Origin: an uncultured Blautia sp.
Lineage (GTDB): Bacteria > Bacillota > Clostridia > Lachnospirales > Lachnospiraceae
Assembly (NCBI GenBank): GCA_937900135.1
Contig: CALCDJ010000077.1
Location: 62,001 to 126,000, forward strand
Direction of reading: 5' to 3'
Length of the DNA stretch: 64,000 nt
The position numbers and the translations under genes were made by a program. Below are positions 8,475 to 17,498 of the stretch, in pieces (position 1 is the first letter of the stretch; every line of letters begins with the position of its first letter). The notes under the pieces are model-generated. The model saw only the letters and a list, made by a program, of their open reading frames with translations, had not been told where the DNA came from and made no database searches.

Positions 8475-10556
8475 ATGAGTTTATTGATGGGAGCACTTAT
8501 ACTGGTTCCGTTTCTTGGCGGACTTTTCTGTGTGGCAGCAGGAAAAAAGAAGGAAACTCTGCGGGATTACCTGGCAGATGGAGTGACAGTTCTGGAGTTT
8601 CTGATGATGCTGGCTGCTTTTGCCATGGGAAAAAATCTGATGGGACAGGAAGAGGCTGCGTGGAGTACAGCTGTGGCTGTTCTGGAGCTGAAAAACATAT
8701 GTGGAATGGGGATTCATTTTCAATTGGATGGATTTCGCCTGATTTATGGGTTGATTGCATCCTTTATGTGGATGATGGCCTGCATCCTTTCCAGAGAGTA
8801 TCTGAAACACCATAAAAACAAAAACAGGTTTTATCTGTTTCTTCTTCTGACTCTGGGAGCAACCATGGGAGTATTCTTTTCGACAGATCTTATGACCACC
8901 TTTTTGTTCTTTGAGATTATGTCTTTTACTTCCTATGTGTGGGTGGCGCAGGAGGAGAACCAGACGGCTCTTCGGGCAGCGGAAACCTATCTTGTGGTAG
9001 CGGTTCTGGGTGGCCTTGTGATGCTGATGGGTATTTTTATGCTTTATCATGAATTGGGAACGCTGAATATCAGAGAACTTCAGACAGCAGTAGCTGTATG
9101 TGAAAATAAACAGGTAATTTACGCGTCTGGTGTATGTATGCTGGTGGGATTTGGGGCAAAGGCAGGAGCCTTTCCCCTTCATATCTGGCTTCCCAAGGCG
9201 CATCCGGCAGCTCCGGCTCCAGCTTCTGCTCTGTTATCGGGTATTCTGACAAAAACAGGAATTTACGGAATGCTTTTGCTTTCCGGTAATCTGTTTCTTC
9301 ATGATGCTGCCTGGGGAGGTCTGCTTTTGACCCTGGGTGTGATCACTATGGTGGGCGGCGCAGTGCTGGGTGTTTTTTCCATAGATCTAAAACGGACCCT
9401 TGCCTGTTCTTCCATGTCTCAGATTGGATTTATTATGGTTGGGATTGGAATGCAGGGGCTCCTGGGAGAAGAAAATGCACTGGCAGTTCATGGAACTTTT
9501 TTACATATGGTGAATCATTCCTTGATTAAGCTGGTTCTGTTTCTGGCTGCCGGCGTGATTTTTATGAATGCTCATACGCTGGATCTCAATGCGCTTCGGG
9601 GATATGGAAGAAAGAAACCTCTTCTGAAAGGAATTTTTCTCACTGGCGCGCTGGCAATCTGCGGCATTCCTTTCTTCGGTGGTTATGTGAGTAAGACGCT
9701 GCTTCATGAAAGTATTGTGGAATTTGGCGGCGGAGGCCTTATGAAAGCAGTAGAAGTGCTGTTTTTGTTTTCCGGTGGACTTACAGTGGCATATATGACC
9801 AAATTATTTGTGGCTTTGTTTGTGGAAGAGAATGCATCAGAAAAGGTGCAGAAGAAATATGATCGTCAGAAAAAATATATGAATTCCCAATCCTCCCTGG
9901 CTCTTGGTATCAGTGGGGCAGTGCTTCTGGTATGGGGACTTTTGCCTCAGCATGCCATGGATTGGGCCGCACAGATGGCTCAGGGAATGATGGGACTTTT
10001 GGAATTTGGAGAACAGGTAGATTATTTCACTATAAAAAATCTGGCTGGAGCGGGGATTTCCATTCTTATAGGTATTCTGGTATATGTTTTGATTGTCCGG
10101 AAATATCTGATGAAAAAAGAAGGACGGCAAAGGCAGTATGTCAATCCCTGGCCTTTGTGGATGGATCTGGAAGAGTTGATTTACAGACCTTTGTTTGGGC
10201 AGTTCCTGCCGCTGGTGGGCGGCTTTTTCTGCCGGATTTTGGATAGCTTTCTGGATGGGGTAGTGGTGCTGCTTAGAAGGAGCATTTACAGAGACAGTCC
10301 CCTTCCTCACGAACGCACCGAGGGTACCTGGTTTACAGATGGGCTTGGGGTATTTCTCAATCGGTTCCGGGATGTGGCCAACAGTACCTGGAGACGAAAG
10401 AATCCAATCCGGCGAGACTATGTGCATTTCCTTGCAGTCCGTCATGCAGAGAGCAGGAAAAACAGTGTGGTTATCCGAAGAAGTATGTCTTTTGCCCTGC
10501 TCCTCACCTGCATTGGATTTATGATGACCATGATTTATCTGATCTTGTTATGGTAA
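8475..10556 (+). CDS. MrpA/NuoL/HyfB-like proton-conducting membrane subunit 4
   Basis: A 693-residue protein, longer than the other three antiporter-like chains. The core shows LFFEIMSFTSYVWVA (Glu), GFGAKAGAFPLHIWLPKAH (Lys and His), PAPASALLSGILTKTGIYG and SSMSQIGFIMVG. The C-terminal 200 residues add two further helices (about 515-540 and 672-693) around a soluble basic stretch, as in hydrogenase-4 subunit B or MrpA-like proteins. It ends the operon and is followed by a strong terminator. It may take the place of the N-terminal part of MrpA, whose C-terminal modules are encoded separately at 2344 and 2609. Confidence 0.85.
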   Translation: MSLLMGALILVPFLGGLFCVAAGKKKETLRDYLADGVTVLEFLMMLAAFAMGKNLMGQEEAAWSTAVAVLELKNICGMGIHFQLDGFRLIYGLIASFMWMMACILSREYLKHHKNKNRFYLFLLLTLGATMGVFFSTDLMTTFLFFEIMSFTSYVWVAQEENQTALRAAETYLVVAVLGGLVMLMGIFMLYHELGTLNIRELQTAVAVCENKQVIYASGVCMLVGFGAKAGAFPLHIWLPKAHPAAPAPASALLSGILTKTGIYGMLLLSGNLFLHDAAWGGLLLTLGVITMVGGAVLGVFSIDLKRTLACSSMSQIGFIMVGIGMQGLLGEENALAVHGTFLHMVNHSLIKLVLFLAAGVIFMNAHTLDLNALRGYGRKKPLLKGIFLTGALAICGIPFFGGYVSKTLLHESIVEFGGGGLMKAVEVLFLFSGGLTVAYMTKLFVALFVEENASEKVQKKYDRQKKYMNSQSSLALGISGAVLLVWGLLPQHAMDWAAQMAQGMMGLLEFGEQVDYFTIKNLAGAGISILIGILVYVLIVRKYLMKKEGRQRQYVNPWPLWMDLEELIYRPLFGQFLPLVGGFFCRILDSFLDGVVVLLRRSIYRDSPLPHERTEGTWFTDGLGVFLNRFRDVANSTWRRKNPIRRDYVHFLAVRHAESRKNSVVIRRSMSFALLLTCIGFMMTMIYLILLW

Positions 10557-10574
10557 AAGGAAATCTTGTTTTTT

Positions 10575-12473
10575 TTACTTGGATTCCGGCTGTTGATACA
10601 GTCGGAATCCATTTTTATGGCTGCGTTTCACCTCATACAGCATTTGATCAGCTTTCTCAGAAAGCTCCTCAAATGAGGTTCCGTGGTCCGGCGCTACAGC
10701 GATACCAAAGGAAGCAGATATGGATACCTTTTTTCCATCTTTTTCATATGTTATGTTACAGAGATGTATCAGTTCCTCAAACACATGCTCCAGCTTTTCA
10801 AAGCCCATGGTATTCTTCAGAAAAATGGCAAATTCATCTCCGCCAAACCGGACAATGATATCGTCATGGCGGAATTTATGAGTAAGAATCTGTGCGACGT
10901 CAATGAGAACCTGGTTACCGAACTGATGGCCAAAGGTGTCATTGATATTTTTGAAATTATCCAGATCCATGAAGACCAGGATATGCTTTCCCTGGGCTGC
11001 CTGGGGAGAGTGAAGGAACTGATTGATCTTTTCACTGGCAGTAGGGCCATTGTAAAGCCCAGTCAGGCCGTCACGTTCTGCTTTTTCCTGAAATTCTTCT
11101 TTTCTTCTTTTTTCTTCCTGAACCATTTCTTCTTTTTGTTTCAGTTCTGTGATATCGGATACAGCACCTACGGTATTTATGATTTGATGGCTTTCATCGT
11201 AAATATTATTCATCAGAATCTGATACCAGAAATGCTGCTGTTCTGAGACAACCTTCACAATGACAGACACTTTTTCTTCTTCCTGGATTTTTGTAAAGGC
11301 ATCAATAAAGAGCGCTTCTGATTCCTTATCCAGAATTCCTTTCTGAAGAATGGAATCAGGAACATTATGTATGATTTCCTCAGAAAATAACAGGTTTTCT
11401 TCTTCTGTTTTACGGATTAGAAGTTGTCCTATTATGTGGTATTCAAAAACAAGGGCATTGGAATGGCTGGCAGCGATTCTGAGAATTTCCTCGCTGCTGA
11501 GGCGAACCTTATAGGATTCCTTCAATTCCTCGGAAATCTTTTTGTTAAACAGATAAATGCAAAAGGTCAGAAAGAAAAAGGCAATTGCAATTCCCAAAGC
11601 CATTTGTCTGGCATTTCCTTTGATCTGATCCATAATATTTTTCAGAGGAGAAAATCCAAGATTAGAAAAAATATAGTATCCTTCAATGCCAAGAGGGGCA
11701 TAATAGGTAATTCTGTTTTCGCCCTTGCATTCCACTGTGTAATACCCGGACTGGTGGGATAACATATTTTTTTTTATTCTTTCAGCATTTCCATTGATAA
11801 ACTTGCATTGTTTATAATAATCCCAGATATTCTTTACACCCAGCATCCAGGTATCGGTTTTTAAATGGGTAATGGGGATGCCGTTGGAATCCACAATCTG
11901 TGTATAAATCGGATTTTCCTTCATGTTTTTTAGAGAATCCAGTACCATTTGGATATCCAGGATTCCGAATACTACCCCTTGGGGAGTATCGTCTTTGAGA
12001 ATGGGAACGGCCATAACCTGTACATCCTTGGAAGGAATAACCTTAGAATGGAGCATATCAGAAACGGCAATTTCTCCCCTCATGGCTTTTTTGAAGTATT
12101 CCCGGTCACCGATATAAACTTCTCGTCCATCTGAATCAACGGCGTTTCCATAAGCATCGCTGATCCCGATGTGATCGAAGCGGAGCTGATCCGCAAAGAG
12201 CCGAAGATGCATGTCGTTTTTTGCCTGGTGAAAATCGGTACGGTGAGAGATGGCGTCAGCAAGAAGGGACAGGCTGTTGGTCATATTGGTATACTCTGTC
12301 TGTATCACATGACCGTTTGCAGCGGCTTCGCTTCGAAGTTCCTGGCGGGCTGCATCCAGACCAAGCGTTGTGATCCGGTCGTTAAAATTCCATACCGTGT
12401 AGATGATGATACACATAAAACAGAAAATGACTCCTGTAAATTCCAGAAATCGCTTTTGATGGATGTGATTCAT
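10575..12473 (-). CDS. Membrane diguanylate cyclase: dCache sensor, PAS-like linker, GGDEF
   Basis: A 632-residue sensor enzyme that should make cyclic di-GMP from two GTP. A helix near residues 12-31, an external dCache-like sensor region (about 35-290) and a second helix (about 297-317) anchor it. A PAS-like region follows, then a GGDEF domain (about 455-625) starting at RDGLTGLYN. The active-site motif GGDEF is intact near residue 545, and RHDD five residues before it fits the RxxD inhibitory site, suggesting product feedback. A GGAGG site precedes the start codon. It is transcribed away from the HD-GYP regulator at 12758, placing synthesis and degradation of c-di-GMP side by side. The ligand is unknown. 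Confidence 0.9.
   Translation of the reverse strand: MNHIHQKRFLEFTGVIFCFMCIIIYTVWNFNDRITTLGLDAARQELRSEAAANGHVIQTEYTNMTNSLSLLADAISHRTDFHQAKNDMHLRLFADQLRFDHIGISDAYGNAVDSDGREVYIGDREYFKKAMRGEIAVSDMLHSKVIPSKDVQVMAVPILKDDTPQGVVFGILDIQMVLDSLKNMKENPIYTQIVDSNGIPITHLKTDTWMLGVKNIWDYYKQCKFINGNAERIKKNMLSHQSGYYTVECKGENRITYYAPLGIEGYYIFSNLGFSPLKNIMDQIKGNARQMALGIAIAFFFLTFCIYLFNKKISEELKESYKVRLSSEEILRIAASHSNALVFEYHIIGQLLIRKTEEENLLFSEEIIHNVPDSILQKGILDKESEALFIDAFTKIQEEEKVSVIVKVVSEQQHFWYQILMNNIYDESHQIINTVGAVSDITELKQKEEMVQEEKRRKEEFQEKAERDGLTGLYNGPTASEKINQFLHSPQAAQGKHILVFMDLDNFKNINDTFGHQFGNQVLIDVAQILTHKFRHDDIIVRFGGDEFAIFLKNTMGFEKLEHVFEELIHLCNITYEKDGKKVSISASFGIAVAPDHGTSFEELSEKADQMLYEVKRSHKNGFRLYQQPESK
10581..10616 (+). 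terminator. Terminator of the Mrp-like operon
   Basis: A 13-base stem (10581-10593 with 10598-10610, one G-T pair) closes a four-base loop and is followed by ATTTTTAT. The stem also encodes the last residues of the converging diguanylate cyclase on the minus strand, so one sequence serves as codons and as terminator. Confidence 0.8.
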
Positions 12474-12555
12474 AGTGCCTCCAAAAGTCTGTGAGACTTA
12501 TTTCAAAATTAATAAAAGTATATCTGATAAAAAAACACTAAAAGGTAACCTGCTT

Positions 12556-12584
12556 ATTATACAATGAATTTGATTCCGAGTAAA
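12556..12584 (-). promoter_or_regulatory. Probable sigma-A promoter of the diguanylate cyclase gene
   Basis: On the minus strand, TTTACT (12584-12579) and TATAAT (12561-12556) are 17 bases apart and lie about 85 bases before the start codon. The rest of the 284-base divergent region 12474-12757 is AT-rich. A weaker forward -35-like TTGAGT at 12678 with TAGCAT at 12702 may serve the HD-GYP gene. I see no riboswitch fold there. Confidence 0.55.
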
Positions 12585-12757
12585 GGAAAAATTTTGGAGA
12601 ATTCTTTGTTTTTTGAGACAAAAATTATGCAAAAGTGACAAATTGTAAGGGTAAAATGGGATTGTTATGGTGTACAATTGAGTTCTTTTGTGTTACACTC
12701 ATAGCATAAAAAAGTAGCGTATATTAGGTGAGTATGAATTAGAAGGACAAAAACAAT

Positions 12758-14299
12758 ATGTATAACAAAAGAAAGATCAACAAGATCCTTATTGTGGATG
12801 ATTCCGCTATGAATCGTGGGATTCTGGCAGATATGCTGGAAGGACAGTATGAAACTCTTGAAGCTGAAGATGGAATTGAAGCGGTGAAGATGCTCTATGC
12901 CCATCGAACAGAAATCTCTCTGGTTCTCCTTGATATTGTAATGCCGAAGATGGACGGACTGGAAGTACTTGCCATGATGAACCGATATCACTGGATTGAA
13001 GAAATTCCAGTGATTATGATTTCTTCAGAGAATTCTCATTCTGTTGTGGAACGGGCATATGAGCTGGGAGCTACGGATTATATCAGCAGACCCTTTGATG
13101 AAGTGATTGTCTGTCGGAGGGTACTTAATACCATTATGCTGTATTCCAAACAGAAACGTCTGATTTCCATGGTTGCAGATCAGATGTACGAAAGTGAGAA
13201 GAGCAATACCCTGATGGTATTGATTCTGAGTCACATTGTGGAATTTCGTAACGGTGAGAGTGGGCTTCATGTACTCCATATTGGAGTTATGACAGAAATG
13301 CTTCTAAAGCGTTTGCGGGAAAAAACAGACGATTATCATCTGGATGCAGCCAAAATTTCCAGAATCAGCAAGGCAGCTGCTTTTCATGACATTGGAAAGA
13401 TTTCCATTTCAGAAGAAATACTGAATAAGCCTGGCCGTCTGACCAGAGAAGAATTTGAAGTAATGAAAATCCATTCCGCTGTGGGCGCAGAGATGCTGAA
13501 AGATGTTCCCATTCATAAGGATGAGCCTTTGATCAAGGTGGCCTATGAAATCTGTCGCTGGCATCATGAGCGCTATGACGGACGGGGATATCCGGACGGC
13601 TTAAAAGGAGAAGAAATCCCCATATCCGCACAGGTGGTTTCTCTGGCAGATGCATACGATGCGCTCACCAGTGAGCGCGTCTATAAAAAAGCCTTTTCCC
13701 ACGAAAAAGCAATGGATATGATTTTAAACGGAGAGTGTGGAGCATTTAATCCCATTCTGCTGGAATGTCTTAAAGATATTTCAGGACATATTCAGGAGGA
13801 GTTTGCCATCAGTTCTCCGCATCGGATCAGCGCAAAAGAAATTAATAATATTGTGGAGCGGCTGATTTCCTGTAAGGAACTGGCATCCTCCAACCGTACT
13901 TTAAGTATGCTGGAAGAAGAACGGATTAGGTTTCAGTTTTTTGCTACCATGGCATCAGAAATCCAGTTTGAATATTCCGTAACCCCTCCCATGGTTACTT
14001 TTTCTGATTGGACGGCAGAAAAACTGGGAATCCCAAGGGTGTTTGTAAATCCCAAAAAGGGTCCCCAGCTTCTGGCTATGGTTCATCGGGAAAGCATTGA
14101 AAAGGTTCATCGGGCGCTGAGAACAGCTACGGCAGAACATCCCATTGTGGAAGTGGAAGCGGATTTAAATCTTGATGGAGAAATGCGGCCGTTCCGCGTA
14201 ATCTGCAGAACGCTGTGGCCAAGGGAGGGTAAGACCAGGTTCACAGGCGTGATCGGAAAGGTGGTACGGATCTCCAAAGAGGAAGAAGAGGAGGAATGA
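12758..14299 (+). CDS. Response regulator with HD-GYP c-di-GMP phosphodiesterase domain (RpfG-like)
   Basis: A 513-residue cytoplasmic regulator. Residues about 8-125 are a receiver domain with the acidic pocket ILIVDDS and phospho-acceptor Asp in LLDIVMPKMDG. An HD-GYP domain follows (about 150-345) with HDIGK near residue 210, HHERYDGRGYPDGL near 269 and ADAYDALTSERVYK, so all expected metal-binding motifs are present. It should hydrolyse c-di-GMP under phosphorylation control. The C-terminal 130 residues resemble a PAS-like fold of unknown ligand. Hpt and hybrid kinase genes follow directly and are the likely phospho-donors. A GAAGGA site precedes ATG 12758. Confidence 0.92.
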   Translation: MYNKRKINKILIVDDSAMNRGILADMLEGQYETLEAEDGIEAVKMLYAHRTEISLVLLDIVMPKMDGLEVLAMMNRYHWIEEIPVIMISSENSHSVVERAYELGATDYISRPFDEVIVCRRVLNTIMLYSKQKRLISMVADQMYESEKSNTLMVLILSHIVEFRNGESGLHVLHIGVMTEMLLKRLREKTDDYHLDAAKISRISKAAAFHDIGKISISEEILNKPGRLTREEFEVMKIHSAVGAEMLKDVPIHKDEPLIKVAYEICRWHHERYDGRGYPDGLKGEEIPISAQVVSLADAYDALTSERVYKKAFSHEKAMDMILNGECGAFNPILLECLKDISGHIQEEFAISSPHRISAKEINNIVERLISCKELASSNRTLSMLEEERIRFQFFATMASEIQFEYSVTPPMVTFSDWTAEKLGIPRVFVNPKKGPQLLAMVHRESIEKVHRALRTATAEHPIVEVEADLNLDGEMRPFRVICRTLWPREGKTRFTGVIGKVVRISKEEEEEE

Positions 14300-14305
14300 G
14301 TGTCC

Positions 14306-14659
14306 ATGACTTTGGAAGAATTGTATGATGAAATCGGTGGAAATTATAAAAGCATGGAAGAACGTCTGCGAAAAAAAGAGCGGATTGATAAGTTTGTACG
14401 TCTGTTTTTGAAAGACAATAGCTATGATACCTTTGTGCAGGCATTGGAGGAGGGAGATGCAGAAGAGGCATTTCGCGCCATTCATACTCTGAAGGGGGTA
14501 TGTTTAAATCTCAGTTTTGATGCTTTGTATGGGATTTCCAGTGAGATTACAGAAGATTTAAGAGAAGGAAATCTGGAAAAAGGCAAAGAAGCCCTTGAGG
14601 AGCTGACTGCATGTTACCAAAAGCATCTCCGTGGGATTTTGGTTTATACAGAGCATTGA
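14306..14659 (+). CDS. Stand-alone histidine phosphotransfer (Hpt) protein
   Basis: A 117-residue soluble helical protein with the Hpt signature AFRAIHTLKGVCLNL near residues 55-70, where His in HTLKG is the expected phosphorylation site. It should shuttle phosphate between the receiver of the hybrid kinase (16347-17498) and another receiver, plausibly the HD-GYP regulator just upstream. A GAGGAGG site (14288-14294) fits either GTG 14300 (two residues longer) or ATG 14306; I chose the ATG. It lies six bases after the regulator stop and 21 bases before the kinase. Confidence 0.85.
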   Translation: MTLEELYDEIGGNYKSMEERLRKKERIDKFVRLFLKDNSYDTFVQALEEGDAEEAFRAIHTLKGVCLNLSFDALYGISSEITEDLREGNLEKGKEALEELTACYQKHLRGILVYTEH

Positions 14660-14680
14660 CAGGCTCAGAAAGGAAAACCT

Positions 14681-16420
14681 ATGTCCGAAAATTTAAAAAA
14701 AGCAATCAATGCCCTCCAGGGGGGAATTGCAGCTTATGATTACCATACCGGCACCTTCTCTTTTCGGTTTTGTTCGGAAAATATGGAACAGCTTCTTGGT
14801 TTTTCCTGCTCCTGCTCTGGAGAAACCACAGATGATATTTATGTCATTGGAAAAGAAACCTATCATCTCCTTTATGCCAAGGAGCAAAAAAAGATTTTTT
14901 CCAAAGAAGAAAGCCAGACGGGAAGAAAATGCTACCAGATTCTTTATGGGACATCGGAACCCTGTCCTTCCTGTACTTTGACAGGTCAGCCTCTTTCTCC
15001 TGACAGCAATGAGATGACCTACGAAAAGGACGGACATTTTTTTCATACCAGAGTACAGGAAATGGACTGGAACGGTACTCCTGCATATGTGAAATTTGTC
15101 CGTGATGTTACAGAAGAAGTGAACAGGCGCAAACAGAAAGAGCGTCTGGAACAGTATTTTCAGACGGTAGTGAAGTACCTTCCAGGGGGAATGGCAGTTG
15201 TACGCCATAAGGTAGGTGGAGAAATCAAACCAGAATATCTTTCGGATGGTTTTTCGGAAATGCTGGATATGGACAAGAAAGAGGCATGGAAGATGTATCA
15301 GGAGGACGCCCTGGCAGGGGTCCATCCAGAAGATAAGGAAATGATCCGAAAAAGCCTGGAACTGTGTATCCGGGAAAAAAGAGAAAAATATGAACTGCAG
15401 TACCGCTTGAAAAAAGGCAACGGGGATTATATCTGGGTAAATGTCAAGTTTTCCGTGATCCAGTGTGAAGGCGGAGACGCAAGAGTATATGCCGATTATC
15501 ACGACATAACTGCAGAGAAAAAAATGCAGGAGCAGCTGCGGAAGCAGTATAAGGAACGGATTTTCCAGCATTACCTTCTGGCCGGGCCTGATGCTCTGAT
15601 TCTTGGACATTGTAACATTACCCAAAATAGAATTTTAGAGATTGTGGACCATACCGATTCAGACCTTCTGGAGCGTTTCGGAGATGACCGGGAGGATTTC
15701 TTCAAAGGAATCGGAACCTTGATTGTGGATGAGGCGGAACGGAAGGAATTTTATTCCCGCTTTTTGAATGAACCTTCTCAGCAAGCTTTCTTCCATGGGA
15801 TAAAGGAAGTGGTCTATCCCTGTTTTATTGAAGCCCCCAGGGAAAAAACAGGGAAATATGTGCAGTTTAAAGAGACACTTGTAGAAACTCCGGATACCGG
15901 GGATATTACCGGAATCCTGACTGTGACAGATATTACAGAGAAGACCATTCATGAAAAGATTTTCCTGAAATTGTCTTCTACGAATTACGATCTGGTGGCA
16001 GATGTGAATCTTCTTTCGGATACTTATGAGATCGTAAGTGGGGGAGATGAGCGGATCAACGAACGCCGGGGAAAGAATTCCCAGAGAATTCATAAGGTGA
16101 TCGAAGAAATGGTGATTCAGAATCCCAGAGAAAAGGAATATGTATCAGATATGCTGAATCCTGAGGCAATGCTTCGGCGGCTCAGGGAACAGAACAGTTA
16201 TTCTTTTGCTTATTCGATCCGGGATGAAAAGGGAGAAATCCGTACCAAAAAAATGAGTGTTCTGGCAATAGATCTTCGTCTGACTGGAGCGGGCGCTGGC
16301 GGAAGCAGAGAAGGCCAGCCGGGTAAAAAGCGATTTCCTTTCTTCCATGAGCCACGATATCCGTACGCCGATGAATGCCATTGTGGGGATGACAACGCTG
16401 GCACTGGCAAATCTGAATGA
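14681..16420 (+). pseudogene. Hybrid histidine kinase, N-terminal fragment (PAS sensor part) before a frameshift
   Basis: This 579-residue frame holds the sensory half of a hybrid kinase: PAS-like domains at about 10-145, 160-275 and 285-420, with RDVTEEVNRRKQ, YHDITAEKKMQEQ and TVTDITEKTIHEK as domain-end signatures, and a further sensor-like region to about residue 535. No membrane segment is seen. After MSVLAID the frame leaves the family pattern and ends in an unrelated tail of about 45 residues at 16420. The continuation of the kinase is in another frame from 16284. The junction lies near 16270-16290. It may be a natural pseudogene, a phase-variable gene or a sequencing error. Confidence 0.75.
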
Positions 16421-17498
16421 TCAGGTAAAAATCCAGGATGATCTCAATAAAATTTCGGTTTCTTCTCAGCATCTTCTGAGTCTGATTAACGATATTCTGG
16501 ATATGAGTCAGATTGAACAGTCGAAGCTTCATCTGAATGTCCAGACTATGCAGGTTCAGGAACTGGTGGATCACATTTCTTCTATTATGACGGCCCAGGC
16601 GGAGCATGCCGGACTAAAGTTCTGTATTGAGACCGGGGAACTGAAGCAGGTAAGATTTTCCGGAGACGAACTGAGACTGAAGCAGATTTTGATCAATCTT
16701 CTGAGCAATTCCTTTAAATTCACCATGGAAGGGGGAACGGTTCTGTTCCGTACAGAAGAGCTTCCAGCCAGAAAGCCGGGGCGTGTGAGGTATTGTTTTA
16801 CCGTTGCAGACAGTGGGATCGGAATGAGCCAGGATTTTCTGGAACACTTATTTGAACCGTTTACCCGAAGCCAGAAGGTGACCCGTGTAGAAGGAAGCGG
16901 ATTGGGGTTAAGTATTACCAAGTGTCTGGTAGATATGATGTACGGAGAGATCCGGGTGACCAGTAAGGTGATGAAGGGAACCCGATTTGAGGTGGAACTG
17001 GAATTTGATCGGGTGGAGGAGATAGAAGAGAAGCAGGTTGCAGACCCTCAGGGAACAACCAGAGAAGATCTGTCAGGTTATCATTTCCTTCTTGTAGAGG
17101 ATAATGAGATCAATTCGGAAATTCTGGGAGAAATCCTTCAGATGTGGGGGGCTACCTTTGCAGTAAAAACAGATGGGCTTCAGGCGGTCAACGAATTTAT
17201 GCAGACAGAACCGGGAACGTATGATGCGATTTTTATGGATGTACAGATGCCGGTGATGAACGGATATGAGGCAACAAAAAAAATACGAAGCCTGGATCGG
17301 CCAGATGCCAGATCCATCCTCATCCTTGCCATGACAGCCAATGCATTTGCCAGGGATGTGCAGGCAGCCAGGGAAGCCGGTATGGACGGACATATTGCCA
17401 AGCCGGTGGATATGAAGCTTTTATATCGAACAATCTCCACAATGCTGAAAAAGAACAGCATTTCAGAAGAAAAGAGACCCAAGGAGAAAGAAAAATGA
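16347..17498 (+). pseudogene. Hybrid histidine kinase, C-terminal fragment (HisKA, HATPase, receiver)
   Basis: The frame encodes the catalytic half of the kinase begun at 14681. It starts at the H-box MSHDIRTPMNAIVGM; the same frame is open upstream to 16284 and gives a coiled-coil lead-in (LERALAEAEKAS) that has no start codon of its own. A HATPase domain follows (NLLSNSFKFT, DSGIGMSQDFL, GSGLGLSI), then a receiver domain (FLLVEDNEINSE, phospho-Asp in IFMDVQMPVMNG). No ribosome site precedes ATG 16347, so independent expression is doubtful. Its stop overlaps the nucleotidase start by four bases (ATGA). Confidence 0.75.

Noticed and set aside
16281..16300. Programmed ribosomal frameshift in the hybrid kinase
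   Set aside because: No slippery heptamer, stimulatory hairpin or internal ribosome site was seen, and expected residues are missing at the junction, which favours mutation or error.
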